Notes: a model not told the origin generated them from the sequence alone. A stretch of 64,000 nt of DNA from Caballeronia pedi (GCF_001544915.2 NZ_FCOE02000028.1:1-64000), one strand, 5' to 3'; shown: positions 44,189 to 53,367, numbered from the stretch's first letter. Numbers and translations: made by a program.

Positions 44189-45886
44189 TCAGGACGTCAT
44201 CTCCCACGCATGGGTTGTCCCAATCCGGTTCGCAGGATGTTCGACACCCCGACGCAACGGTTGCGCGACGTCCTGTAGGATCAGGTCGGACGCCTTCTCA
44301 CCGATCATGATCACCGATGCGTTGGTCGGGCCGGAAATCGGCGCGGGCATGACCGATGCATCGGCTACGCGCAGGCCTTCGACGCCACGCACGCGCAGCC
44401 GTGCATCGACGACCGCATAGGGGTCGCTGTCCGGCCCCATCCGCGCGGTGCCGTTGTGGTGATACACGGTGCCGCCGCGTTGCCGCGCGAAGTCGAGGAT
44501 CTCCTGGTCGGTGCGGATCTCGTTGCCAGGAAAGATCTCATTGACGTAATAGGGCGCGAAAGGTCGCGCCTGCAACACCGCGCGCGCCATCTTGACGACC
44601 GCGACCATCGCCTTCCGATCCGACTCGGTCGCCAGATAGTTCGGCTGGATCAAGGGATCGATGTCGATGCTGGTCGAGCGCGCCTTCACGTAACCGCGGC
44701 TTTCCGGACGCTGCTTGTGACCGCCGAGCGTCATGCCCGGATAGTGATCCAGAAGGCCCGGCAGACCTTCACGATAGCTGCCGGGCGTGAACGATACCTG
44801 GAGATCCGGCGTCGGCATCGACGGGTCCGAGCGGAAGAAGAAGCGCATCGGCACCGGCCCCATGCTGAGAATGCTGGGCCGGCCCGCGAAGTACTTCGTG
44901 ATTTCCCATAGTAGCGGCAGTCCGCGCCCGCGCTCGTTGACCGTGGAGATGTCCCTGACCTGCGCGGCGACCCGCAGGTTGTAGTGATCGCAGAGGTTCG
45001 CGCCGACGCCCGGCAGATTCAGTTCGACGTCCACGCCTATCGAACGCAGATGATCGGCGCAACCGATGCCGGAAATCTGCAGCAGGCGCGGCGTGTTCAG
45101 CGCACCGGACGAGACGATCACTTCACGCCGTGCGCGCACCTCGCGCTCCGGAGTGCCGCTCGCGCCCGCGCGATAGCGGACGCCGACGGCCCGGCGGTTC
45201 TCGAACAGCACGCGTATAGCGGGACTGTCCGTGCGCACATCGACGCGGCCGGTCTTTACCGCGGGGCGCAAATATGCGCGGGCGGCGCTCATGCGGCGCA
45301 TCGTGTGGCCGCGCGAATCGATCGTGAATTGCCACGGACCGACGCCGTCCTGAGCTTCGGCGTTGTGATCCTGCACGTACGGATAGCCGAGGCTTTTCGC
45401 CGCTTCGACGAAGAAGTCGCAAAGCGGGCTGGAGCGCACCGGATCGGTGACCGTCAACGGGCCGCTTCTGCCGCGATAGCGGTCATCGCCGTCACCGATG
45501 CGCGTTTCCGCCTTCTTGAAGTACGGGAGCACTTCGTTATAGCTCCAGCCCGGATTGCCGAGCCCGGCCCAGCCGTCGAAATCGGCGCGCTGGCCGCGGT
45601 TATAGACCATCCCGTTGATCGAACCGGAGCCGCCGAGCACGCGGCCCTGCGTGAGGCTGAGCGCGCGGTTGCCTGTCGCGGCGCTGGGCTCGCTCTTGAA
45701 ATCCCAGATGAGATTCGGATTGAAGAGGTTCTTGATATAGCCGGCCGGAACGTGAATATAAGGGCTGCGGTCCTTGGGCCCGGCTTCCAGCACGCAAACG
45801 GAATGGCCCGCCTCGGACAGCCGCATGGCGAGCACGCAGCCGGCACTGCCCGCGCCGACAATCACGTAGTCGAAGGTATCACTCAT
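44189..45886 (-). CDS. GMC-family FAD oxidoreductase (choline/alcohol dehydrogenase-like)
   Basis: 565 residues. The FAD motif YVIVGAGSAGCVLAMRL is at the N-terminus, GRVLGGSGSINGM is the GMC signature 1, and the catalytic His lies in VYHHNGTARMG with the C-terminal GPTNASVIMIGEKASDLI. It oxidises an alcohol to an aldehyde. ATG 45886 fits the family start; the frame opens with GTG at 45913. It lies 54 bases behind the aldehyde dehydrogenase, so the two would convert an alcohol to an acid. Confidence 0.95.
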   Translation of the reverse strand: MSDTFDYVIVGAGSAGCVLAMRLSEAGHSVCVLEAGPKDRSPYIHVPAGYIKNLFNPNLIWDFKSEPSAATGNRALSLTQGRVLGGSGSINGMVYNRGQRADFDGWAGLGNPGWSYNEVLPYFKKAETRIGDGDDRYRGRSGPLTVTDPVRSSPLCDFFVEAAKSLGYPYVQDHNAEAQDGVGPWQFTIDSRGHTMRRMSAARAYLRPAVKTGRVDVRTDSPAIRVLFENRRAVGVRYRAGASGTPEREVRARREVIVSSGALNTPRLLQISGIGCADHLRSIGVDVELNLPGVGANLCDHYNLRVAAQVRDISTVNERGRGLPLLWEITKYFAGRPSILSMGPVPMRFFFRSDPSMPTPDLQVSFTPGSYREGLPGLLDHYPGMTLGGHKQRPESRGYVKARSTSIDIDPLIQPNYLATESDRKAMVAVVKMARAVLQARPFAPYYVNEIFPGNEIRTDQEILDFARQRGGTVYHHNGTARMGPDSDPYAVVDARLRVRGVEGLRVADASVMPAPISGPTNASVIMIGEKASDLILQDVAQPLRRGVEHPANRIGTTHAWEMTS

Positions 45887-45940
45887 GGTTGTGGCATCCG
45901 CGTTGATGGGCACGCGCGCCGACGGAGTCTCGCGCGTCCG

Positions 45941-47440
45941 TCAACTGCCCAGGTTGAAGTTGATGGTCTTGAGTTCGGTGAATGCTTCGATCGTCGACCA
46001 GCCGCCTTCACGGCCGACACCGGAGCGCCTGATGCCGCCCATCGGCGCATTGGGTACACTCGCGTATCCATTCACGCCGATCGAGCCGCTGCGCATGGCG
46101 CGGGCGACGCGAAACGCCCGCTTCACGTTCGACGTGTACACGCAGCCTGCCAGGCCGTAATCGCTGTCGTTGGCAATCCGGATTGCTTCCTCTTCCGTGT
46201 CGAACGGAATCACGGAAAGCACCGGACCGAAAATTTCCTCGCGCGCGATCGTCATGTTGTTGCTTACTTTCGCGAAAAGCGCCGGATCGATCCAGTTTCC
46301 GTTCGCGAGTTCGCCTCCCGGCGTACCGCCGCCGAACATCAGCTCCGCGCCTTCGCGTCTGCCGCTGTCGATATAGGCGAGAATCTTGTCCTTCTGCCGC
46401 TTTGAGATGATCGGTGCGGATGTCGTCGCCGGATCAAACGGATCACCGAAACGCACGGTCTTCACCTGCTCGGCCGCATGATGCAGGAACTCGTCCATGA
46501 TCGAGCGATGCACGACCGCGCGCGACGGTGTCGTGCATACCTGGCCGGAGAGGAAGGTCGAGCACAGGCCCATCAGCGTGGTGGCTGCGCCCGCGACGCT
46601 CTCCGCATCGGGAAAAACGAGCGCCGCGCTCTTGCCACCGAGTTCGAGTGACAGGCGCTTCATGGTCGATGCGCCCGCTATCGTGATTTTCTCGCCTGCG
46701 ATCGGGCTGCCCGTGAACGTGACCTTGTCCACGTGCGGATGCGCCGATAACGCCGCGCCGGTTTCAGCGCCGCCCGTCACGACGTTGAACACGCCTGGCG
46801 GCAGATCGCTCTCCGCCACGATCTCGGCGAGCTTCAATACGACGAGATTGGTGTATTCGGACGGCTTGACGACAACCGTGCAGCCACAGACAAGCGCGGG
46901 CGCGATCTTCATCGCGAACGTCATGACGGGGCCGTTGTACGGCAGGATCGCCGCCACCACACCGACCGGCTCGCGGAACGTCATGTACTGCATGTCCGAG
47001 GCGCTGGAGAACTGCGGGTATGTCTCGCCGTTGATCTTGTCGATCCAGCCGAGAAAGTGATCGAAGATGTCCGCCGCCGACTTGGGCGACACGCGCGAGT
47101 TGCGGCTGAACGTGAACGGGATGCCGTTATCGAGCGTCTGCAACTGCGCAATCTCTCTTTCGGCGGCGTAGATTTTCTCGACGATGGGTTGTAGCATCCG
47201 CTTGCGATCCTGCGCGCGCATACGCGGCCACGGTCCTTCGTCGAAGGCGCGTCGCGCGGCAACGACCGCCTGATCGACGCCACGCGCGCCGGCTTCGACG
47301 AACGTCGTCATCACTTCATTGGTCGCCGGGTGAATCTGTTCGAAGCGATCGTAGTGTCCATCGAGCCAGTTTCCATCGATGAACAATCTACCGGGCACGA
47401 CGTTCAGATCGTCACGGATGCGGATGAGGCTAAGGGGCAT
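45941..47440 (-). CDS. NAD(P)+-dependent aldehyde dehydrogenase
   Basis: 499 residues. The oxyanion Asn is in LPYNGP, the general base Glu in SLELGGKSAALV, and the catalytic Cys in SGQVCTTPSR, all in standard order. AGGA lies eight bases before ATG 47440. It is the first gene of a leftward two-gene unit with the GMC oxidoreductase. The TetR gene is divergent, and an operator-like palindrome lies 35 bases upstream. Confidence 0.95.
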   Translation of the reverse strand: MPLSLIRIRDDLNVVPGRLFIDGNWLDGHYDRFEQIHPATNEVMTTFVEAGARGVDQAVVAARRAFDEGPWPRMRAQDRKRMLQPIVEKIYAAEREIAQLQTLDNGIPFTFSRNSRVSPKSAADIFDHFLGWIDKINGETYPQFSSASDMQYMTFREPVGVVAAILPYNGPVMTFAMKIAPALVCGCTVVVKPSEYTNLVVLKLAEIVAESDLPPGVFNVVTGGAETGAALSAHPHVDKVTFTGSPIAGEKITIAGASTMKRLSLELGGKSAALVFPDAESVAGAATTLMGLCSTFLSGQVCTTPSRAVVHRSIMDEFLHHAAEQVKTVRFGDPFDPATTSAPIISKRQKDKILAYIDSGRREGAELMFGGGTPGGELANGNWIDPALFAKVSNNMTIAREEIFGPVLSVIPFDTEEEAIRIANDSDYGLAGCVYTSNVKRAFRVARAMRSGSIGVNGYASVPNAPMGGIRRSGVGREGGWSTIEAFTELKTINFNLGS

Positions 47441-47474
47441 GAAATGTCCTGCCGAGTTTGAGAACCGAGAAAAG

Positions 47475-47499
47475 CGTTTGATCTAACAAACGATAGATA
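47475..47499. promoter_or_regulatory. Palindrome in TetR/aldehyde dehydrogenase promoter
   Basis: CGTTTG and CAAACG (47475-47492) are perfect mirrors around ATCTAA. An overlapping 20-bp window (47480-47499, GATCTAA-N6-ATAGATA) resembles the TACCTAA-N6-TTAGGTA site at 52222 at 10 of 14 arm positions. It lies just upstream of the aldehyde dehydrogenase and is a natural binding place for the adjacent TetR protein. Confidence 0.4.
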
Positions 47500-47556
47500 G
47501 CCTAAGTTGCGGGGGCGTGTCTTTGCATTGGGGATAGCCCGGATGCAAAGATGTTC

Positions 47557-47573
47557 GTTCCGTACAGTGAACG
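47557..47573 (+). promoter_or_regulatory. GTTCCGTAC-type operator copy, TetR/aldehyde dehydrogenase promoter
   Basis: GTTCCGTACAGTGAACG keeps the left half of the consensus and forms GTTC-N8-GAAC as a perfect mirror. It lies 109 bases upstream of the TetR gene and 117 bases upstream of the aldehyde dehydrogenase. Confidence 0.5.
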
Positions 47574-47665
47574 CGCTGGCCCGTCAAAAAGAAATGCGGT
47601 AATCTCTCAAACGAACATTAGATCGTCGTGAGTGCTTCCGCGACATTGGGAACGAGGAAAGAGAC

Positions 47666-48316
47666 GTGCGAAAGCGAAATGTAAAACCCAGTGCGGATAC
47701 TCGGGAAATCTTGCTACGGCTGGCGGCCCGCTCGTTTGCGACGCAGGGCTATACGGCAACCACGATGCGCTCGATTGCGGACCAGGCCGGCATCGAGGCA
47801 GCCAGCATCTACTATCACTTTTCGTCGAAGGAAGAACTCGTCGACGTGGTGATGGAGCATGGGGCGGATAGCATCGTGCAGCACATCAATGAGCATTTCG
47901 GTGCGCTGCCCGAAAATGCGAACGCCGAGGACCGCTTCAGAGCGGCGGTGGTCGGTCAGATGAGTGCGCTGATCAAGTTTGGCGACTATGCGCTCGCACA
48001 TGGCCGCCTGCTGAGCCAATTGCCGGATCAGGTGCGTGAGCGGCAGATCAAGCGTCGCGAGCGGCATCAGCGGCTGTGGACCACCGTGTTCGACGATCTG
48101 CGTGAGGAAGGTTTTCTGCGCGACGATATCGACATCGCGCTGAGCCGTATCTATGTGCTCGGCTTCATCAATTCCGTTCAGACGTGGTTCGATCCCAAGA
48201 AGGGGTCGCTAGAAAAAATCGCAGATCAGTTCATCTCGATGTTCTTCGAAGGCGCACAGCCACCGGGCAAGCCGCGGCGTCGCGGTCGCAAGAAGGAACT
48301 GGCCACTGCGTCCTGA
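47666..48316 (+). CDS. TetR-family transcriptional regulator
   Basis: 216 residues. The DNA-binding domain is LAARSFATQGYTATTMRSIADQAGIEAASIYYHFSSKEEL (two parts, residues 19-58). A helical ligand domain follows, and the tail is very basic (PPGKPRRRGRKKE). The start is GTG 47666 with GAGG upstream. It is divergent from the aldehyde dehydrogenase/GMC unit. TetR proteins in acyl-CoA clusters often respond to CoA thioesters; which ligand applies here is not known. Confidence 0.93.
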   Translation: MRKRNVKPSADTREILLRLAARSFATQGYTATTMRSIADQAGIEAASIYYHFSSKEELVDVVMEHGADSIVQHINEHFGALPENANAEDRFRAAVVGQMSALIKFGDYALAHGRLLSQLPDQVRERQIKRRERHQRLWTTVFDDLREEGFLRDDIDIALSRIYVLGFINSVQTWFDPKKGSLEKIADQFISMFFEGAQPPGKPRRRGRKKELATAS

Positions 48317-48328
48317 CCGGCAGTCGAT

Positions 48329-49222
48329 TCATCTCCCGTGCGCATGGCGCAGCAGGAAAGCCAGGATCGCTTCGCCAAACGCGTTGTTGCTTTCGGCGGC
48401 GATCGTGTGGCCAGCATTTCGCACGTCTGCATATTCGGCGTGCGGACAAAAATCAAGAAATGCGCGCGCGCCTGCTTCACTGACGACCTCTGAACGCGCG
48501 CCGCGCACGAGCAGTGTCGGGGGGCGCACGTTGCGCGCGCTCGCGGCAAGACGCGACTGGCGGCGTGAAAGGTCGTGCGGCCACGCCGCGAATGCCGGAT
48601 CCCAGTGCCAGCGATACTTCCCGTCGTCGCAGCAGCGCACGCTTTGCATCAACGCTTCCCGCTTGGACAGGCGCGCACCTGTCGGAACGGCTTGCCGAAA
48701 CGCGTCGATCAGTTCGTCGAGCGCTGCAAAACCTCGCGAATGTTGCCGCATGAACGTCTGTAATCGGGTCACGGCGGGTGGCTCAATGTGCGGCGCGAAG
48801 TTGACCAGCACGAGCGCGTGCGCTTCCAGATAGCGTTCGCCGACCGCGAGCAAGCTCGTATTGCCCCCCATACCTGCGCCGACGAGTACGGGGCGCCGCA
48901 CATCGAGTTGCGCAGCGATGGCTTCGAGATCGCGCACCATCGCCCCTTGGCTGTAATTGCAGATTGGGGACCAGTCTGAGTCGCCGTGTCCCCTCGCGTC
49001 GAATGTGATCGCATGAAAGCCCGCTTTCGCCAGCGCTCGCGCGGTGTCACTCCACGCATGACGGGTTTGGCCGCTGCTGTGCAGCAAGATCACCGGTACG
49101 CCTGCCGGATTGCCCCACGCGGTCCCGGCCAGACGGTTGCCATCCGCGCCGGTCCACACTTGGGTCTGCGCGGATGCGCCATGCAAGGGTTTCTCCGCGC
49201 TCATCGAAAACGTCGTGATCAT
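48329..49222 (-). CDS. alpha/beta hydrolase-fold protein without nucleophile Ser
   Basis: About 297 residues, paralogue of the 9204 protein (shared GQTRHAW/S, FDARGHGDS, TSLLAVGE, CPHAEY, AGH). The elbow reads VGAGMGG, with Gly in place of the nucleophile Ser. The acid position is Glu in ARSEVVS and the base His is in NAGHTI. The start ATG 49222 lies two bases after the stop of the MmgE/PrpD gene (TGAACATG), so translation is coupled to it. A role beside the dehydratase-like protein is likely but unknown. Confidence 0.87.
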   Translation of the reverse strand: MITTFSMSAEKPLHGASAQTQVWTGADGNRLAGTAWGNPAGVPVILLHSSGQTRHAWSDTARALAKAGFHAITFDARGHGDSDWSPICNYSQGAMVRDLEAIAAQLDVRRPVLVGAGMGGNTSLLAVGERYLEAHALVLVNFAPHIEPPAVTRLQTFMRQHSRGFAALDELIDAFRQAVPTGARLSKREALMQSVRCCDDGKYRWHWDPAFAAWPHDLSRRQSRLAASARNVRPPTLLVRGARSEVVSEAGARAFLDFCPHAEYADVRNAGHTIAAESNNAFGEAILAFLLRHAHGR

Positions 49223-49224
49223 GT

Positions 49225-50673
49225 TCAAGCCGAAACCCGTGTAAGCGCTCCATTCTTGCCGGGGCGGAGCAAGCTCAACAGGGTCGCAACATTTTCGAGC
49301 TTTTCGAGGCTGAAGACGCGCTCGATGATGTCGTCGATACGCGCGGAGGACAACACGTCTTCCGTGTTGCGGCGAAACTTGCCGACAAGTTCATCGTTGC
49401 TCATGTAGCTGGACGGTTCCGGCGACGGACTGCCTTTGGGATAGCGACGCTCTCCGGCGAACGTCCGGCCGCGCGCGCGAACCTCGATATTAGCGGGACG
49501 GCTGGCGGCATGACTCGTCAACAGCTCCACGTAATCCGGATGCACTTCGTGCGTGACGCGATCCATCAGTCTCATCACAGACGCGCCGAACACGAGCTCG
49601 GGGTCCTGCCACGCCTTTCCAGGCGGGACGCGATGTGCACCGAGCGCAAGCCCGTGCGCGATGCTGAACTGCGCGTCGTGAACGTGGCCGATATCGCGAT
49701 TGAGCCATACTGGTTGTTCGACGAAGCCTTCGACCCAAGCCTTGATGCTCTCGATCTCGTGCGGCTCGATATCGTTCGATTCGACGATTTCGATGAGCGC
49801 GTCGAGCAATGCATGGAGGATCCGGCAGTGAGGGTAGGGTTTATACGCCTGTTCCGTAATAAACCGCCAGGCTTCACCGAGTTCCGCGGTGATGCACTCG
49901 GGCTCCCAACGACGTGTGCCGATGAAGCGCGGAAAGCCGAATTCCCGGTCGTCCAGGATCTGTAGATCGCCACGGTGGCCAAGCTCCGCCATGTGAGCGG
50001 CGGTCATCGCTGATTGCGTCAGCGCGCCTGCGAGCAGGTACTTGATCGTCGAACTGGGCGCGTGCTGAAACCACGCAACTTGCGAATTCACCGGCGAGAT
50101 GCTTCCGGCGATGCCGAGCGCGTTCGCAACCACCGTCGCCGGCAGCGCCTTGAGCTTGACGATCGCCGCCGTCGCGCCGAATACGGTGCTGCTATAACCG
50201 TAGACCGGCGGCGGCGACACCTTGCCATCCTTCGTGTCTCGCAGATAATCCATCGCCTTGCCGAGCCGATACGACATTTCGTGCGAAACCGCTATCGCCT
50301 CTACAAGCGCCTTGCCCGTTACGCATCGCGCTTCACCGACGGCGAGCGCGCCCGGCAGCACATAAGGCGTGACGTGACCAGGCGGCACGACGGCGTCCAT
50401 GTCGAGCGCGTTGATCAGTTCGCCGTTGGCGAACGCCGCGCCGAAAATCGATGTTCGTTCGTCGGTTCCGATGACGGTCGCGTCGCCGTTGCCGCCCATC
50501 ATGCGAGCGTAGTCGATGCCGATCCGCCCCTTGGGCTGTTCGATCGCGGCCACCGCGCAGCCGATCGAGTCGAGCAGGAGGCGTTTGCATTCTTCAACGA
50601 CGGCTGTGGGCAGATGGTCGAATCGGACGTTCGATGCGAACGTGCCCAACTGCTGAATGAGACTGTCGGCCAT
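49225..50673 (-). CDS. MmgE/PrpD family protein
   Basis: 482 residues with the all-helical MmgE/PrpD domain (LPTAVVEECKRLLLDSIGC near residue 21, NGELINALDMDAV, KPYPHCRILHALLDAL) and the C-terminal lid domain. The family includes 2-methylcitrate dehydratase and cis-aconitate decarboxylase (itaconate-forming). AGGAG lies eight bases before ATG 50673. It sits next to an MFS carrier and across from a CitE-like lyase set, as in itaconate-utilisation loci of pseudomonads, where a PrpD-type gene also occurs. Confidence 0.92.
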   Translation of the reverse strand: MADSLIQQLGTFASNVRFDHLPTAVVEECKRLLLDSIGCAVAAIEQPKGRIGIDYARMMGGNGDATVIGTDERTSIFGAAFANGELINALDMDAVVPPGHVTPYVLPGALAVGEARCVTGKALVEAIAVSHEMSYRLGKAMDYLRDTKDGKVSPPPVYGYSSTVFGATAAIVKLKALPATVVANALGIAGSISPVNSQVAWFQHAPSSTIKYLLAGALTQSAMTAAHMAELGHRGDLQILDDREFGFPRFIGTRRWEPECITAELGEAWRFITEQAYKPYPHCRILHALLDALIEIVESNDIEPHEIESIKAWVEGFVEQPVWLNRDIGHVHDAQFSIAHGLALGAHRVPPGKAWQDPELVFGASVMRLMDRVTHEVHPDYVELLTSHAASRPANIEVRARGRTFAGERRYPKGSPSPEPSSYMSNDELVGKFRRNTEDVLSSARIDDIIERVFSLEKLENVATLLSLLRPGKNGALTRVSA

Positions 50674-50793
50674 GCTGGAATCTCCTGAAACGTTGTCGGC
50701 AGCTGCGGAATCATGTTCGGCGAATCCGAGACGCGTCCGGCCGGTGTCGACAGCGAGGGAACGCATCGCTGAAAGGGCAACGGAAATTGAGAC

Positions 50794-52194
50794 TTACTTC
50801 ACCTGTGCCGCGCGCTCTTCAGCCAGCAAGCGCCTGTAATGCGGCAACGCGGTCAGAAGCAGCGTCGCCGCGATCGCAGACGCAATCGCGCACACGATAG
50901 CGATCGAATGTCCGACCATCTTCGGATTCTGGAATACACGATCGGTCAAGAGTGCAATCAGCGTCGGGCCTGCACCGAATCCAACCAGTTGAGCGACGAA
51001 CGAATAAATGGCGCCGACGGTGCCACGCATGCGACTTGGCGCGACGAGTTGCAATGCAGCGGCCATGCAGCCGGTGGGCAGACTGAAGAAGAACACGATG
51101 CCAGCTGCCGCGGCTAGCGCACCAGTCGTTCCCGGTACGAATGGAATGCTCGCGCAACAGAGCATCATCGGAATCATGGCGATCGCGGCGGTGCGCAGCG
51201 GAGCATCCTCATAGCCACGTTTCTCCAATTGACGTGCAACCCAGGGACCGGTCAGCGCGCCGGCAATGCCAAAGACCACAACCAGCCCGCCGAAGCGGAA
51301 CCCGACCAGCGAAGCCGGCATGCCATGCGTGCGAATCAGATAGGAGGGCATCCATGCGGGCATGCCGAGCACGACGATCGCAAGCATGCCGACGCCCAGC
51401 AAAATCCTCGCGTAGAACGCGCGGCGCTGCCAAAGATAGCTGGCCGAAGCGCCAGTCGAGAAGTGCCGCTCGTCTTCGCGCGCGCTCATCACGCTGCTAC
51501 GTGCGGGTTCGCGCATGGTGAGCAATACGACCAGCGCGAAAAGTATCCCGGGCAGCCCGATGATGACGAACGCGAGTTGCCAGGTCTGGAACTGCGTGAG
51601 GATCGGAAAGTGCTCGTGAAAAGCGCGTGCGAATTCGATCACAAAGCCGCCCGCGACAAGCGAGAGCCCGCCGCCGAGCATCGGGCCGAGGATGAAGATG
51701 CTCATCGCGCGCGGCATCTTCTTCGCCGAAAAGCAGTCGGCGATCATCGAGAGCGCGAGCGGGAATACGCACGCTTCGCTGGCGCCGACGCCCAGTCGGG
51801 CGAGGAAAAGCCCGCGATACGTATCCGCGGTGCCGCACAATGCAGTGAAAACACACCACAGGCAGATGGAGACGAGAAGAAGATTGCGCCGGTTGGTCAC
51901 ATCGACGAGCCGACCGAACAGCGGCGATGCAGCCAGATAGGCGGCAATGAAAGCGAAGCCCTGAACCAGGCTCAGTTGCGTGTCGGAGATGGCGAGCGAG
52001 CGCTTGATCGGTTCGACCAGCAGATTGAGAAGCTGTCGATCGATGTAGGCGAGGGAATACGCGAGCGTCAGCATCACCAGTACATACCACGCGCGGCCGC
52101 TGTCATGGATGACGTGATCGCGAGATAGATGCAAGGGCGTTTGCGCGCTGGCAGCAGCGGCGTCGGACGGCATGTCGTTCATGGCGTTTCTCAT
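50794..52194 (-). CDS. MFS transporter
   Basis: 466 residues with about 12 transmembrane helices. The first helix reads MLTLAYSLAYIDRQLLNLLVEPIK in two parts, and the loop 2-3 motif is GRLVDVTNRRNLL. This is the Spinster/anion-type group. GGAGG lies a few bases before ATG 52194. It is divergent from the CitE-like lyase operon across a 254-bp gap that holds a perfect palindrome, and probably imports the acid degraded by that operon. Confidence 0.93.
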   Translation of the reverse strand: MRNAMNDMPSDAAAASAQTPLHLSRDHVIHDSGRAWYVLVMLTLAYSLAYIDRQLLNLLVEPIKRSLAISDTQLSLVQGFAFIAAYLAASPLFGRLVDVTNRRNLLLVSICLWCVFTALCGTADTYRGLFLARLGVGASEACVFPLALSMIADCFSAKKMPRAMSIFILGPMLGGGLSLVAGGFVIEFARAFHEHFPILTQFQTWQLAFVIIGLPGILFALVVLLTMREPARSSVMSAREDERHFSTGASASYLWQRRAFYARILLGVGMLAIVVLGMPAWMPSYLIRTHGMPASLVGFRFGGLVVVFGIAGALTGPWVARQLEKRGYEDAPLRTAAIAMIPMMLCCASIPFVPGTTGALAAAAGIVFFFSLPTGCMAAALQLVAPSRMRGTVGAIYSFVAQLVGFGAGPTLIALLTDRVFQNPKMVGHSIAIVCAIASAIAATLLLTALPHYRRLLAEERAAQVK

Positions 52195-52221
52195 TTCTCC
52201 TCCGATAAGAGCATTCAAATG

Positions 52222-52241
52222 TACCTAATTAATGTTAGGTA
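52222..52241. promoter_or_regulatory. TACCTAA-N6-TTAGGTA palindrome in MFS/CitE promoter
   Basis: The arms TACCTAA (52222-52228) and TTAGGTA (52235-52241) are perfect 7-bp mirrors around TTAATG. It lies 28 bases upstream of the MFS start, where binding would block transcription. The size and symmetry fit a TetR dimer. Confidence 0.65.
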
Positions 52242-52384
52242 GTTTGTGCATTGTTTGAACGGTGTTCCATGGGTGTTATCCATGAGTCGGGTGCGTCTAC
52301 TTGTTATCGGCTCGTGCGTAGGACTGCATCCGGTCCGATGTCGGTGTAAACCCCAAATGACACCTCCAGATGTGAAGAGGAAAC

Positions 52385-52404
52385 TAACTACCAATCGTTA
52401 GGTA
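52385..52404. promoter_or_regulatory. Second TTAGGTA operator copy near CitE start
   Basis: TAACTAC-N6-TTAGGTA: the right arm is identical to the 52222 site and the left arm matches at 5 of 7. It lies 45 bases upstream of the CitE-like gene, so the two sites flank both divergent promoters. Confidence 0.55.
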
Positions 52405-52448
52405 AAACCTGACGATGCAGGACGAGACTCTCTACAGGCCGAGACAGG

Positions 52449-53336
52449 ATGACCACCCAGATGAAACCCATACGCTCCTTCCTCTTCGTTCCGGGCAACA
52501 AGCCGACGTGGATCGAAAAGTCCATCAATTCCAGGGCCGATGCGCTGATCCTGGATCTGGAGGACAGCGTGCCGCCCGCGCAGAAAGTCGAAGGGCGCGA
52601 GATCGTGAAGTCCAAACTGGGCTGGCTGGCGGAGCAGAAGCAGCGCGTCTGGGTGCGCATCAACCGCAGCGCACACCTGTACGATTTCGAAGACATTCTG
52701 GCTATCGTCAGCCCCGTGGTTGAAGGCATCGTGATTTCCAAGCCCTGCGGGCCGGAAGACATCCACACCGTTTCATCGATGCTCGCCGAAGCCGAGTTTC
52801 GCGCCGGCGTGGAAGTGGGTCATACGAAGGTGATTCCGCTGCTGGAGACGGCCCGCTCACTGCAACTGGCCTATGAGATCGCCCAGCACGAGCGCGTGCC
52901 CGCCATCGTAGGCGCGACGGCCAAGAACGCCGACGTGGCCCGCGCGCTCAAGACCGTCTGGTCACTCGGCGGTCGCGAGACGCAGTACCTCAAATCACGC
53001 ATCGTCATGGCCGCGCGCGCCGCGGGCAAACTGCCGATCGGCGGCGTCTGGCAACAGGTGCACGACCTCGACGGACTCAAGATCTCCGCGGCCAACGACA
53101 GGCAACTGGGCATGAGCGGAGAACTGGTGCTGCATCCCTCCAACGTCGAGATCGTCAATCAGACCTACAGCCCCGCCGAGGAAGAGGTGGCGTTCTATCA
53201 AGGGATGATCGACGCGCTCGACAAGGCCCAGGCCGAAGGCCGCGCATCGTGCCTCTACGACGGCGAACACATCGACATTGCGCATGCCAAGACGGCGCGC
53301 GAAATCATCGAACTCGCGCAGTCGTTCAACGGCTGA
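52449..53336 (+). CDS. CitE-like HpcH/HpaI acyl-CoA lyase
   Basis: 295 residues, TIM-barrel lyase. Metal and substrate residues are visible: FVPGNKPTWIEK near residue 14, LILDLEDSVPP with the acidic pair, VRINR, and PLLETARSLQ with a metal Glu. Homologues cleave beta-hydroxyacyl-CoA esters such as (S)-citramalyl-CoA or beta-methylmalyl-CoA into acetyl- or propionyl-CoA plus pyruvate or glyoxylate. It opens a rightward operon with MaoC, acyl-CoA dehydrogenase and CoA-transferase genes. ATG 52461 is an alternative start. Confidence 0.92.
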   Translation: MTTQMKPIRSFLFVPGNKPTWIEKSINSRADALILDLEDSVPPAQKVEGREIVKSKLGWLAEQKQRVWVRINRSAHLYDFEDILAIVSPVVEGIVISKPCGPEDIHTVSSMLAEAEFRAGVEVGHTKVIPLLETARSLQLAYEIAQHERVPAIVGATAKNADVARALKTVWSLGGRETQYLKSRIVMAARAAGKLPIGGVWQQVHDLDGLKISAANDRQLGMSGELVLHPSNVEIVNQTYSPAEEEVAFYQGMIDALDKAQAEGRASCLYDGEHIDIAHAKTAREIIELAQSFNG

Positions 53337-53367
53337 TTGCTGACCAGAATCCCAGGAGACAAACAAC

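Noticed and set aside
45500..45520. A GTACGGGAG-type segment resembling the operator inside the GMC gene
   Set aside because: It is within coding sequence and lacks the GTTCC arm.
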